Position numbers and translations under genes: made by a program. This document shows, piece after piece, positions 47,209 through 56,430 of a stretch of DNA of 64,000 bases. A model generated the notes under the pieces. The model ran no database searches. It worked only from the letters and a program-made list of their open reading frames with translations, and was not told where the DNA came from. Source of the stretch: Saccharothrix obliqua (GTDB lineage: Bacteria > Actinomycetota > Actinomycetes > Mycobacteriales > Pseudonocardiaceae); assembly GCF_019375475.1 (NCBI RefSeq), contig NZ_JAHXGQ010000018.1:1-64000 (forward strand), written 5' to 3'. Numbering within the stretch: the stretch's first letter is position 1; each line of letters opens with the position of its first letter.

Positions 47209-49821
47209 CTAGGACGAGGGGTCGACCGGGGGCGGGTTGGCGCTGTCGTGTGTGCGGGGAGTGCTTCGCCGACAGCGGGTGGACGGGTCGGGCGGGTTCG
47301 CTGGATTTGTGGCGGCGCAAGGGTTTGCGGCGCCCGAGGGGCTGCACGTGATAGCGGCGGGCGGGAACACCGCTGTCCTGAAGGTGGCGAGTGGAGGTGA
47401 AGTGAAGAGGTCCCAGGCGGACTGCGGTTCGGAGGAGACGGGGTCGGCGGGCGGTGAAGTCGCGGTGTCGGCTGGGGGTGGCGGAGTGGGCGGTGGTGGG
47501 GCGGAGGTGTCGGGTGGGGCGGGCTTCGGTGTGGTGAGAGCGGCGGGTGGGGTGGTGGGGGCGGTCAGGGGCTGAGGAGTGACGGCGGGGGCAGGAAGCG
47601 GGACGGGTTCGACGGGCGGGGTGGGAGGTGGGGGCGTGGGAGTAGTGGGGGTAGGAGCGTCAGGCGGTGGAAGGGCAGAGGTACGAGTCGGAAGGGGCGG
47701 AACCGCGGGAGCTTGAGCGGCGGGAGGCGGAGGGGCAGGGATGGCAGGCGGAGACGCGGGAACGGCAGGGGTTGTAGCGACGGGAGGCGGAACGGCGGAG
47801 AGGGAAGGCGAAGTGGTGGGTACGGGAGTCGGAGGCATGGCAGCACTGGAAGTCCTTGTGGTGGAGGCAGGGGCGTCCGGCGGAGGGGCAGGAGTCGGAG
47901 GGGCAGGAGTCCGAGGGGCAGGAGTCGGAGGGGCGGGAGTCCGAGGGGCAGGAGTCGGAGGGGCGGGAGTCGGAGGGGCGGGAGTCGGAGCGGTGGTGCC
48001 GGGGTCAGCGGCGTGAGAGGTCGGGATGGGGGTCGGCGGCGTGGGCGCGGGTGAAGTCGGAGCGGTGGGGGCCGGGGCGGTGGATGCAGAGGTCTCGGCG
48101 GTGGGGTCGGAGGCAGAGGTGGAAACGGGAGCGTCCGGGTCCGAGACCGGGGCGGGGCCGGCGGGAGCGGGGGCGGAAGGTGCGGGGGTTGGGGCGGTTG
48201 GGGCCGGGGCGGGGGCCGGAGGCGTTGCGGCGATTGAAGTCGCGGGGGGCGAGGCGGAGGGCGGAGGGGCGGCAGCTGAGGCTTCGAGGGGCGGAGGCTC
48301 GGGGGTGGTTGGAGGCGGAGAGATTGGCAGCGGAGCGGTTGGGGGCGGGGTAGCGGGGGCTGGGGTCGGCGCGGCGGGGACGGGGTGCGGAGTGGAAGGG
48401 GTGGAAGGCAGGGGCGTGGGAGGCAGAGGCGCGGGGGTGGGGGCGAGGGTGGGTGAGGTGGGAGCGGGGGCGGGTGAGGGCGGGAGGTGAGCGGCGGGGG
48501 TTGATGAAGTGCGGGGTGGCCGGGCGGGCGGCTCAACGGGAGACGGTTCGGAGGGGAGCGGCTGGACGGGGAGCGGATGGGCGGGAGGTGCCTCGGTTGA
48601 GGGCGGCTCGGTGAGGGATCGTTCGGCGGGAGACGGGCGGGCCGGAGAGGGCTGGGTGGGAGAGGGCTGGGTGGGAGAGGGCTGGGTGGGAGAGGGCTGG
48701 GTGGGAGAGGGCTGGGTGGGAGAGGGCTGGGTGGGAGAGGGCTGGGTGGGAGAGGGCTGGGTGGGAGAGGGCTGGGTGGTGGCCGCAGGAGAGGTGGCTG
48801 TGGGAGGGGTGGGGAACCAGTCTGCGGTGGATGCTTTTTCGGCTAGGTTTCTTACCGTGGTGGGGGGCATGCCGCTTTCCAGTGCTGCTCGCAGGAGAAC
48901 GGATAGGCGGTGGCCGGGCATTGCTTCTTCTGCTTGGTCCAGTGCCAGTAGGGCCAAGGCCCCGTCGCCTCTGACGTAGGCCGAGAACGCCAGTAGAGAG
49001 GCCGGCTCGGCTCGTTCCGGGGGTGGGGTGGCTCTGGTCAGTTCGGTCCACAGGCGTTCCGCGCCGCGGGCGTTTTCGCCTATCGATTCGGCCAGGCTCG
49101 CGTCTCTCACCAACAGGTCCGACAGGGCGAATGCCAGGTCCACGACTTCCTGATCCGTCAGGGGTCGGGTGCGGTGTTGGGCCGTGGCCACGTGCTCTCT
49201 CACCAGGGCGTGGTGGCGGGCCGCGGTGGCCGGGTCCGCGTAGTCGTGCGCCTCCGCCTCGGCCGCCGCCTTGTCCAGCAGGGCGGCCCGGCGCGTCAGG
49301 GCCGCGTCCGAGTCCGGGGCCAGGGTGGCGGCCAGGGCTTCACGGTCCCGGTGTGTCACCAGGCCGTGCGCGACGGCCTGCGCGGCCACGGCCGTGGCCA
49401 TCGGGTCCGGGACTACGCCCTGGTCGACCAGGTCGTGGTAGCTGAGCCACGGTGCGCCCTTGGCTGTTGCCGACGTCCACGCCGCGTAGGCCACCGGGAT
49501 GCCGACGTGGCTCAGGGACGCCTCCAACTCAGCCACCAGGCGCTCTCTGGGGAGGTGTTCGGGTGGGTCCCCGCTGCCGCCGCCGACCACCAGGGCAATC
49601 GTGTGCGCCTCGGGCCGGTCGCGCAGGGACAGGGCCAGTTCGTCGGCCGCGCGGCGGTCGTTGCGCGTGGGTGGCAGGTCCAGGCGCAGGGTCTGGGTGA
49701 TGATTCCGCTTTCCAGCAGCAGCAGGATGAGGGAATCCTCGGGGTGGAAGCCGAGCAGGTACGGCAATGAGGCGATCACGTCGCCGGGCGTGCGGAGATG
49801 GCTGAGTTTGGCGGGAGTCAT
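47209..49821 (-). CDS. DUF4192 protein with very long Pro/Ala/Thr-rich tail
   Basis: This 870-residue protein has an N-terminal DUF4192 domain (about 1-340; hallmark LPYLLGFHPEDSLILL at 19-34) and then some 520 residues rich in Pro, Ala, Thr and Ser. The tail contains nine exact copies of T-Q-P-S-P and seven copies of P/R-T-P-A-P and is certainly disordered. DUF4192 proteins are actinobacterial and of unknown function and normally lack such a tail. The open frame continues another 1.1 kb upstream, but the family N-terminus (MTPAKLSHLRTPGDVIASLP) fixes the start at 49821; no Shine-Dalgarno sequence is visible. The last 40 residues are basic and Cys/Arg-containing. Confidence 0.85.
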   Translation of the reverse strand: MTPAKLSHLRTPGDVIASLPYLLGFHPEDSLILLLLESGIITQTLRLDLPPTRNDRRAADELALSLRDRPEAHTIALVVGGGSGDPPEHLPRERLVAELEASLSHVGIPVAYAAWTSATAKGAPWLSYHDLVDQGVVPDPMATAVAAQAVAHGLVTHRDREALAATLAPDSDAALTRRAALLDKAAAEAEAHDYADPATAARHHALVREHVATAQHRTRPLTDQEVVDLAFALSDLLVRDASLAESIGENARGAERLWTELTRATPPPERAEPASLLAFSAYVRGDGALALLALDQAEEAMPGHRLSVLLRAALESGMPPTTVRNLAEKASTADWFPTPPTATSPAATTQPSPTQPSPTQPSPTQPSPTQPSPTQPSPTQPSPTQPSPTQPSPARPSPAERSLTEPPSTEAPPAHPLPVQPLPSEPSPVEPPARPPRTSSTPAAHLPPSPAPAPTSPTLAPTPAPLPPTPLPSTPSTPHPVPAAPTPAPATPPPTAPLPISPPPTTPEPPPLEASAAAPPPSASPPATSIAATPPAPAPAPTAPTPAPSAPAPAGPAPVSDPDAPVSTSASDPTAETSASTAPAPTAPTSPAPTPPTPIPTSHAADPGTTAPTPAPPTPAPPTPAPRTPAPPTPAPRTPAPPTPAPPPDAPASTTRTSSAAMPPTPVPTTSPSLSAVPPPVATTPAVPASPPAIPAPPPPAAQAPAVPPLPTRTSALPPPDAPTPTTPTPPPPTPPVEPVPLPAPAVTPQPLTAPTTPPAALTTPKPAPPDTSAPPPPTPPPPADTATSPPADPVSSEPQSAWDLFTSPPLATFRTAVFPPAAITCSPSGAANPCAATNPANPPDPSTRCRRSTPRTHDSANPPPVDPSS
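47885..47989. repeat. Seven 15-bp tandem repeats in the DUF4192 tail
   Basis: The unit ggggcaggagtcgga recurs seven times with only C/G and A/G changes at two positions. On the coding strand it encodes P/R-T-P-A-P. Confidence 0.9.
48646..48780. repeat. Nine 15-bp tandem repeats encoding TQPSP
   Basis: The unit agagggctgggtggg is repeated nine times, identical except for the last base of the array. The nine units encode nine consecutive T-Q-P-S-P pentapeptides in the DUF4192 protein. Such perfect identity implies recent expansion and probable copy-number variation. Confidence 0.95.
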
Positions 49822-50270
49822 GGGTTGAGTTTGGGGCACGGGAGGAGAAATGCCAAGCGGATGAACCCGATCAGTTGATTCATTGGAGGTGGTCACACTT
49901 TTCGGGCATTTGTGTACGAAAAATGGAAAAGCCCCCTCCCCCGCCCTGGAAGAGCGAGAGAGGGAGCCATAGCCATCGAGAGGAGGTGCGTAGGAGAGCG
50001 GAAGGGAGCGTAGGAGCGAGCGGGAGAGCTGGAGCGAGCGCGAGAGCTGGAGCGAGCGCGAGAGGGAGTCGCAGGCGTGCGCGGAGGGTGAGGGAGGGGC
50101 GCGAGGGCGGAACGGGAGCGGGACCGCGCGGGAAGGGCGCAGGGGCGGGACCGCGCGGGAAGGGCGCGCTGGAGCGGGAGCAGGAAGGGGGCGGGAGCTG
50201 GAAGGCCGGAGGGGCGCGAGGGAGCGAAGGGCGCGAGGGGCAGGGAGCGGGACGTCCGCGAGAGCGGGAG
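49822..50270. repeat. Purine-rich intergenic region with short tandem duplications
   Basis: From about 49960 to 50270 the top strand is almost all G and A with few pyrimidines. It contains two exact 18-bp copies of gagctggagcgagcgcga (50026-50043, 50044-50061) and two 23-bp copies 27 bp apart (starting at 50118 and 50145, with gcgggaccgcgcggga). The AT-richer part at 49860-49940 probably carries the promoter of the DUF4192 gene. No gene can be supported. Confidence 0.75.
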
Positions 50271-51029
50271 TCAGCAGGCGGGGGCCACCTGGCCGTCGGA
50301 GCCGGTGTAGACGTACGCGTCCGACACGTAGCCCGAGCCGATGTTGTCCCACAGGTCGGTGGTGCCGTACTTGCCGGTGATGGTCTCGCCCTTGACCTGG
50401 CAGCGGATGGTCACCGAGGCTCCGCTCGCCACCGAGCCGACCGCCGACTTGCTGGTGGAGGGACCCGAGCGGATGGTTACCGGGGCTCCGCTGTCGGTTC
50501 CCACCGTGCCCGTGACGCCGGTGCCGCACGAGTTCTTGCTCGTGTAGCCGCGCGTGCCCCAGTAGTACGCCTGCACGCCGTTGAACTTGGCCTTCTGGTC
50601 GGCGCCGTTGAGCCGCTGCTCGTAGTGCAGGTGGGGTCCGGTCGACCCGCCGGTGGTGCCGACGTTGCCGATCAGCTGCCCGAGCTTCACCGCCTGCCCG
50701 ACGCTCACCCGCTGCGCCGACAGGTGCGCGTACCGGGTCCGCCAGCCGCCGCCGTGGTCGATCTCGACCCACCGGCCGTAGCTGGTGGCGCCCTCGTTGG
50801 CGACCCTGGTCACGGTGCCCGCGGCGGACGCGACGACCGGGTCGCCGTCGTCGTTGGCGCGGTTGAAGTCGACCGAGTTGGCGGGGCTGTGGTTGGTCCG
50901 GGTCTGCCCCTCCCACACCTGGTTGCACGGGAACGGCAGCTGGAAGTTCGGCGCCGCCGCGGCCTCGCCCGGGGTGAGGGCGAGGCCGACCAGCGGCGCG
51001 ACGAGGAGAGTCACCAGCACACGGCGCAT
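50271..51029 (-). CDS. Secreted M23-family peptidase with SH3-like domain
   Basis: This 252-residue exported protein has a signal peptide (cleaved near AAA-AP at about 27) and a LytM/M23 metallopeptidase domain (about 30-150). The domain contains NHSPANSVDFN as first metal motif and GPHLHYE as the HxH motif. It is followed by an SH3-like domain (about 175-240, VTIRSGPSTSKSAVGSV). It probably cleaves peptidoglycan cross-bridges or secreted proteins. ATG 51029 is spaced correctly from the strong ribosome binding site AAGGAGG; a longer frame to 51083 lacks it. Confidence 0.92.
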   Translation of the reverse strand: MRRVLVTLLVAPLVGLALTPGEAAAAPNFQLPFPCNQVWEGQTRTNHSPANSVDFNRANDDGDPVVASAAGTVTRVANEGATSYGRWVEIDHGGGWRTRYAHLSAQRVSVGQAVKLGQLIGNVGTTGGSTGPHLHYEQRLNGADQKAKFNGVQAYYWGTRGYTSKNSCGTGVTGTVGTDSGAPVTIRSGPSTSKSAVGSVASGASVTIRCQVKGETITGKYGTTDLWDNIGSGYVSDAYVYTGSDGQVAPAC

Positions 51030-51122
51030 CTGCAAGCCTCCTTGACGACTGGGTGTGCCGATCCGACCACGCGCAGCCGCCAAGTGGAATGCTTACCGGG
51101 TATTGAGTTGGTGAATTACTTC

Positions 51123-52970
51123 CTAACCAACCGAACGGCGCAGCGCGGGCACCCCGCCGACCACGGGGAGTTCCACCGTCGTCGACGTCAGGTCGATCGA
51201 CAGGCCCGCACCGGGCTTGGGCCGCAGCGTGTAGTCGTAGTCGCTGGACAGCAGCACGAACTCCACCGAGTGCCCGGCGGGCACGACGTAGTCCTGCGGC
51301 TGCAAGTCGACCCGGAGCCGGTAGGTCTCACCGGGCTTGACCGGCTTGGTGCGGTCCAGGTCCGAGCGGTTCTGCGGGTCGGCCCAGCCGCGGGTGATCA
51401 CGTGGCTCCGGCCGTCCGGCCCGCGGTCCACCAGCAACGCGGTCACGTTGGCGGCGGGCCGGTCGAACGAGATCGCCAGGTCGACGCTCGGCGTGCCGGA
51501 CAACCGCAGCGGCGTCGTGGACGCACGGGTCGCGTAGGACAGCCGGTTGCCGGAACGGGGCAGGTCGACCAGGTCCTCCGCGAGCTTGGACGAGTCGTCG
51601 CGCAGCGACTCCACGACGGGGCGCCCCGGCACGGCGGACGACTGCAACGCGCCCTTGGCCGTACCGCCCGCCCACGGGTGCAGCTTCGCCTTCGACGTGC
51701 CGGGCGCGGGCCAGTCGGCCTCGTCCACCCACGTCTTCAGGTCCTCGCGCTGGATGGTCGACTTCGGCTCCTTCTCGATGCCGTTGTCCACGCCGTACAG
51801 GTAGTGGCTGAACCACCGGTTGATGGTGCGCCGCCACTCCGCCGACCGCAGCGTGTCCGGGTCGGTGTGGCCGGACTGGTGCAGCCAGATCTTGTGCTCG
51901 ACGCCGTTGTTCCGCAGCGCCTCGTACCACTGCGCCACGTTCTTCGTCTTCACGTTCCAGTCGCTCAGCCCGTGCACGGCGAGCACGGCCGCGCGGACCT
52001 TCGACGCGTCCTTGACGTAGTTCCGCTCGTCCCAGAACGGGCTGTAGTCACCGGTGACGCGGTCCTGCTCGGCGGTGAGCGCGGCGAGCACGGGCTTGCA
52101 GATCTCCCGATCCGCCCGCGTGTGCACGTACTCGGCCAGCACGTCGACATCTTCGCCCTGGTACGTGCCGGGCGCGACCACGGCGCCGTTGGCGCGGTAG
52201 TAGTCGTACCAACTGGAGATGGCCGCGATCGGCACGATGGCTTCAAGCCCCTGCACACCCGTGGACGCCACGGCGTTCGGCAGGGTGCCGTTGTAGGACA
52301 CGCCCATCATGCCGACCTTGCCCGTGGTCCACCCGGCCCGCACGGTCCGACCGGACGCGTCACGCGCGGTGGTGCGACCGTTGAGCCAGTCGATGACGGA
52401 ACGGGAGCCGATGGTCTCGTTGCGACCGCCGGACGTGGGGCAGCCGGTGGACTTGCCGGTGCCAAGCGACTCCGCGTAGACCATGGCGAACCCGCGCGAG
52501 ATGAAGTACGACTCGTAACGCGCGGAGGTGATGGGGCCGGCGTTGGGACCGACGGCCGCCGCGATGCGCTCGTCGGCCTGGGCCTTGAGCCGCGAGCCGT
52601 CGCGCTTGTCGTAGCCGCCGCGCCGGTTGGGGACGTACAGCTCGACGTCGACGTTGTGGTTGGCCACGTCGTTGCCGCCGGAGAAGTACGGGCTGTTGAA
52701 GAACACCACCGGCACCTTGAGGCCCCGGTCGGTGGCCGTCTGGCGGACCACCTCGGTGTAGACCTCGTCGTCCTTGCCGTCGCGGTCGCTGTCGACCGGC
52801 GCGCGGACCCAGAGGCTCTCCCGCACCACGTCCTTGGCGTTGAAGACGGGTTGCGCCTCGCCATCCTTGAACACCGGGCCTTCCGGCGCGGCCGAGGCCA
52901 CCGCGGGCAGCACGCCCAGCGGCAGCGTTGCCAGAGCTGCCAGCACGGCGGCTCTCCGAACACCCTTCAC
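51123..52970 (-). CDS. Secreted Xaa-Pro dipeptidyl-peptidase-like S15 hydrolase
   Basis: This 615-residue protein has a signal peptide (AAASA-type cleavage near residue 28) and the S15/CocE alpha/beta-hydrolase fold. The nucleophile Ser is in GVSYNGT, the acid in HGLSDWNV and the His in SGHTD, followed by a C-terminal jelly-roll (X-Pro dipeptidyl-peptidase C-terminal domain). It removes X-Pro dipeptides or cleaves related esters outside the cell. The GTG start at 52970 has GGGGGAAC upstream. It lies 93 bp after the M23 gene, both leftward, and may serve the same nutrient-scavenging role. Confidence 0.93.
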   Translation of the reverse strand: MKGVRRAAVLAALATLPLGVLPAVASAAPEGPVFKDGEAQPVFNAKDVVRESLWVRAPVDSDRDGKDDEVYTEVVRQTATDRGLKVPVVFFNSPYFSGGNDVANHNVDVELYVPNRRGGYDKRDGSRLKAQADERIAAAVGPNAGPITSARYESYFISRGFAMVYAESLGTGKSTGCPTSGGRNETIGSRSVIDWLNGRTTARDASGRTVRAGWTTGKVGMMGVSYNGTLPNAVASTGVQGLEAIVPIAAISSWYDYYRANGAVVAPGTYQGEDVDVLAEYVHTRADREICKPVLAALTAEQDRVTGDYSPFWDERNYVKDASKVRAAVLAVHGLSDWNVKTKNVAQWYEALRNNGVEHKIWLHQSGHTDPDTLRSAEWRRTINRWFSHYLYGVDNGIEKEPKSTIQREDLKTWVDEADWPAPGTSKAKLHPWAGGTAKGALQSSAVPGRPVVESLRDDSSKLAEDLVDLPRSGNRLSYATRASTTPLRLSGTPSVDLAISFDRPAANVTALLVDRGPDGRSHVITRGWADPQNRSDLDRTKPVKPGETYRLRVDLQPQDYVVPAGHSVEFVLLSSDYDYTLRPKPGAGLSIDLTSTTVELPVVGGVPALRRSVG

Positions 52971-53071
52971 GGCTGTTCCCCCATCATGCGCGGGACACGT
53001 CGATGCAGACCTTTCCCCCACCTCACGAGACGTGTCAAGGGGTCGCGCAGTCCACAGTGGACAGCACTCGA

Positions 53072-54295
53072 CTACCGACGATCGACCCCTTGACCAGCGA
53101 CGTCGAGTGTGCCGACCGGTGTCCGCGCGACCCGTCCGCCCACCAGGGCCACCACGAGCGCGCCCAGGGCCATCGCGGCGGCCACCCAGTTCGGCGCGGT
53201 GTAGCCGAACCCGGCGTCGATGACGGCTCCGCCCAGCCACGCGCCCGCCGCGTTGCCGAGGTTGAACGCCGCGATGTTCGCCGCCGACGCGAGCGCCGCC
53301 GCGCCTTCGGCCTGTTGGAGCACACGGCTCTGGAACGGCGCGACGGTCGCGGACCCGACCACGCCCAGCAGGGCGATCGTGACGGCTCCCAACAACTGGG
53401 ATTGCGCGGTGAACACGAACACCACGAGCACGACCACCAACACGGCGAGGATGAGGTACATGCTCGACATCAGGCTGCGGTCCGCCGCACGGCCACCGAG
53501 CACGTTGCCCACGCACAGCCCGACCCCGAACAACACCAGCAGCCACGTCACCGCGCCCGGCGAGAAACCCGCCACCTCCGTCATCATCGGCGCGATGTAG
53601 GTGAACGAGGCGAACACCGCGCCGAACCCGAGCGCCGTGGTGCCCAACGCGAGCCACACGCCCGGACGTCGGAACACGGCCAGTTCGCCACGCAGACCAC
53701 CGGACGCGGCCTGCGGTGGCACAAGGGCCACGATGCCGATCAACGCCAGCACGCCGAGCACGGTCACCGCCCAGAACGTGGAGCGCCAGCCGAACGACTG
53801 CCCGAGGGCCGTGCCCATCGGCACGCCCAGCACGTTGGCCAAGGTCAGCCCGGCGAACATGAGCGCGATGGCCCGCGCGCGGCGTTCCGGCGCGACCAGA
53901 CCGGCGGCCACCACCGCGCCGACGCCGAAGAACGCGCCGTGGCACAACGCCGCCACGACCCGCCCGACCATCAGCAACGCGTAACCGTCCGCCACCGCGC
54001 ACAGCAGGTTGCCGAGGATGAACAACGCCATGAGACCGATGAGCAACCGCTTGCGCGGCAGGCGCGAACCGCCGGCGGTGATCAGGGGCGCGCCGATGAC
54101 GACGCTCAACGCGTAGCCGGACACGAGCAGCCCGGCCGAGGGGATGGACACGTCGAGGTCCGCCGCCACTTCGGGCAGCAGACCGACGATCACGAACTCC
54201 GTGGTGCCGATGGCGAACGCGCCGATGGCGAGTGCGACCAGCGAAAGGGGCATCAGGGGCGCCATGAAGTCGATCATCGGCGGTCCGGAGCCCAT
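53072..54295 (-). CDS. MFS transporter, AraJ/Cmx-like exporter
   Basis: This 407-residue membrane protein has 12 predicted transmembrane helices and the MFS motifs G-x-L-x-x-R-x-x-R/K-type loop (GSRLPRKRLL), and it begins LSLVALAIGAFAIGTTEFVIVGLLPEVA, typical of drug:H+ antiporter (AraJ, Cmx, PbuE) proteins. It is transcribed divergently from the LysR gene over a 42-bp gap, the usual target relationship. ATG 54295, 54277 and 54265 are all possible starts; none has a clear ribosome binding site. Probable efflux of a small molecule sensed by the LysR protein. Confidence 0.9.
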   Translation of the reverse strand: MGSGPPMIDFMAPLMPLSLVALAIGAFAIGTTEFVIVGLLPEVAADLDVSIPSAGLLVSGYALSVVIGAPLITAGGSRLPRKRLLIGLMALFILGNLLCAVADGYALLMVGRVVAALCHGAFFGVGAVVAAGLVAPERRARAIALMFAGLTLANVLGVPMGTALGQSFGWRSTFWAVTVLGVLALIGIVALVPPQAASGGLRGELAVFRRPGVWLALGTTALGFGAVFASFTYIAPMMTEVAGFSPGAVTWLLVLFGVGLCVGNVLGGRAADRSLMSSMYLILAVLVVVLVVFVFTAQSQLLGAVTIALLGVVGSATVAPFQSRVLQQAEGAAALASAANIAAFNLGNAAGAWLGGAVIDAGFGYTAPNWVAAAMALGALVVALVGGRVARTPVGTLDVAGQGVDRR

Positions 54296-54337
54296 GAGTC
54301 CAAGGCATGTTTCTTAACCGCGCCATAAACTGCGTTC
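54296..54337. promoter_or_regulatory. Divergent MFS/LysR control region
   Basis: The 42-bp gap contains GTTT-N14-AAAC (54309-54330), an imperfect dyad of the T-N11-A type bound by LysR regulators. It must hold both promoters, so LysR binding would affect both genes. Confidence 0.5.
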
Positions 54338-55204
54338 ATGACCCTGCGGCAGTTCGAATACCTCGTGACGGTCGTCGACGAGGGCTCCTTCACCCGTGCC
54401 GCGGAACTCCTCCACGTGTCCCAACCCGCGCTGTCGCACCAGATCCGGGCACTCGAACGGAGCGTCGGCACACCGCTGCTGGACCGCCTCCCCCGCGCCG
54501 TGCGCCTCACCCCGGCGGGTCGCGCGTGGCTGCCGTTCGCCCGCGCCGCCCTCGCCGCCGCCGAACGCGCCACCACGGCGGCCCGCCGCGCGAGTGGCAT
54601 GGAGTGCGGTGAGCTGCACGTGGCCACCGTGTACTCGCTGACGCTCGGCGCGTTGCCACCCCTGTTGCGCAAGTGGCGCGCACTGCACCCCGAGGTGCGC
54701 ATCCGGCTGTACGAGCACCGGCACGTGGACGAGCTGCGGGAGGCCATGGCCACCGGCCAGGCGGACGTCGGGATCGGCCCGAAGCCGTTCGAGTGGTCGG
54801 GGTACTGCCGCCGGCTGGGCGTGGAGGAGTTCGTCCTGGTGCTGCCCGCCGGGACGGACCGGGAGGGACCGGTCGACCTGTGCGAGTTCGCCGACCAGGG
54901 CTGGGTGCTGCCCGCGCCGGGCAACGGGCTGGCGGACTTCGTGGCCGAGGTGTGCCGGGAGCGCGGGTTCCAGCCGTGGGCGGCGGTGCGCACCGAGCAG
55001 ACCGCGACCGTGCCCGTGCTCGCGGCGGCCGGGCTGGGTCCCGCGCTGGTGCCCCGCAACGTGCTGCCGGAGACGTTCGACGGGGTGGCGCTGCGGACCG
55101 ACCCGCCGGTGAGCCGCGTGCTGGCCGCGATCTCCGCGAAGGAGCCCGATCCGCTCGCCACGGCGTTCATCGAACTGCTCGAAGAGGCAGGATGGGGCAC
55201 ATGA
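54338..55204 (+). CDS. LysR-family transcriptional regulator
   Basis: This 288-residue LTTR has an N-terminal winged helix (LRQFEYLVTVVDEGSFTRAAELLHVSQPALSHQIRALE) and a C-terminal co-inducer domain. The ATG at 54338 opens the reading frame cleanly. The next gene overlaps by 4 nt, which ties the regulator to the GH4 enzyme and, across the divergent promoter, to the MFS transporter. Confidence 0.94.
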   Translation: MTLRQFEYLVTVVDEGSFTRAAELLHVSQPALSHQIRALERSVGTPLLDRLPRAVRLTPAGRAWLPFARAALAAAERATTAARRASGMECGELHVATVYSLTLGALPPLLRKWRALHPEVRIRLYEHRHVDELREAMATGQADVGIGPKPFEWSGYCRRLGVEEFVLVLPAGTDREGPVDLCEFADQGWVLPAPGNGLADFVAEVCRERGFQPWAAVRTEQTATVPVLAAAGLGPALVPRNVLPETFDGVALRTDPPVSRVLAAISAKEPDPLATAFIELLEEAGWGT

Positions 55205-56430
55205 GGCTGGTCATCCTGGGCGGTGGCGGGTTCCGCGTGCCGCTCGTGCACCGCGCGCTGGTCGCGGCCGGGTGGGTGGACGAACTCGTGCTGCACGACG
55301 TGGCCGCGGACCGCCTGGCCCGCATCCGGGACGTGCTGGTGGGCGGCCCGCGGGTGACCGCGACCACCGACCTGGACGAGGCGTTGCGCGGCGCGGACTT
55401 CGTGTTCTCCGCGATCCGGGTCGGCGGGCTCGCCGGGCGTGCCGCGGACGAGGGGATCGCGCACGCGCACGGCGTGCTCGGCCAGGAGACCGCGGGCGCG
55501 GGCGGTGTCGCGTACGGGTTGCGGACGGTGCCGGTCGCGCGGGACATCGCCCGTCGGATCGCCCGCCTCGCGCCGGAGGCGTGGACGGTGAACTTCACCA
55601 ACCCGGCCGGGCTGGTGACCGAGGCGATGGCGGAGCACCTCGGGCCGCGGGTGATCGGCATCTGCGACTCGCCGGTGGGCCTCTGCCGACGCGTCGCGCA
55701 CGCGCTCGGGCTCGATGCCGACGACGACGTCACCTTCGACTACTCGGGCCTCAACCACCTGGGCTGGTTGCAGGGCGTGCACCGGGACGGGGAGGACCTG
55801 CTCCCCCGCCTGCTGGCCGACCCCGAAGCGCTGGGGTCGTTCGAGGAGGGCCGGTTGTTCGGCGTGGAGTGGTTGCAGGCGTTGGGTGCTATCCCCAACG
55901 AGTACCTGCACTACTACTACGACACCCGTGAAGCGCTCGGTGACGACCGCGGCGCGTTCCTGCTGCGTCAGCAGCAGCGGTTCTACGACGGCGAGGCCGA
56001 CTGGGAGTCCACGCGCCTGGAGCGCGAGGCGACCTACATGAAGCAGGAACGCGACTCACTGGACGGCGGCGGGTACGAGCACGTCGCGCTCCGGCTCATG
56101 CACGCCATCGCCTTCGACACGCGCGAAACGCTGATCCTCAACGTGCGCAACGGCTCCACGCTGTCCTGTGTGGACGCCGACGCCGTCGTGGAGGTGCCGT
56201 GCGAGGTCGACGGCGGTGGCGCGCGCCCGATCGCCGGCCGCCCGCTGCCCGATCACGCGGCGGGACTCGTCATGTCCGTGAAGGCCGTGGAACGGCTGGT
56301 GCTCGCGGGCACGCGGGCCGCCGCGCTCAAGGCGTTCGCGCTGCACCCGCTGGTCGACTCGGTGTCCACCGCGCGGAGCCTGCTGGACGCGTACGTGGCC
56401 CGGCACCCGGAGCTGGCCTACCTGAGCTGA
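55201..56430 (+). CDS. Glycoside hydrolase family 4 (6-phospho-glycosidase type)
   Basis: This 409-residue GH4 enzyme uses NAD+ and Mn2+ to cleave glycosidic bonds by oxidation-elimination. It has an N-terminal NAD motif GGGGFRVP, the NFTNPAGLVTEA segment, the metal-binding Cys in ICDSPVGLC and the His in GLNHLGW. Residues match 6-phospho-beta-glucosidases, but no PTS genes lie near, so the substrate may not be phosphorylated. ATG 55201 overlaps the LysR stop (ATGA). It ends 13 bases inside the convergent nfi gene. Confidence 0.9.
   Translation: MRLVILGGGGFRVPLVHRALVAAGWVDELVLHDVAADRLARIRDVLVGGPRVTATTDLDEALRGADFVFSAIRVGGLAGRAADEGIAHAHGVLGQETAGAGGVAYGLRTVPVARDIARRIARLAPEAWTVNFTNPAGLVTEAMAEHLGPRVIGICDSPVGLCRRVAHALGLDADDDVTFDYSGLNHLGWLQGVHRDGEDLLPRLLADPEALGSFEEGRLFGVEWLQALGAIPNEYLHYYYDTREALGDDRGAFLLRQQQRFYDGEADWESTRLEREATYMKQERDSLDGGGYEHVALRLMHAIAFDTRETLILNVRNGSTLSCVDADAVVEVPCEVDGGGARPIAGRPLPDHAAGLVMSVKAVERLVLAGTRAAALKAFALHPLVDSVSTARSLLDAYVARHPELAYLS

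Noticed and set aside
47885-48780. 15-bp direct repeats read as a CRISPR-like array
   Set aside because: There are no spacers; the units are contiguous and encode pentapeptides in frame with the DUF4192 gene. No cas genes are near.
47209-50928. 1239-codon frame as one protein including 370 residues upstream of the DUF4192 domain
   Set aside because: The upstream part crosses the M23 peptidase gene in another frame and purine-rich DNA. The DUF4192 family N-terminus starts at 49821.
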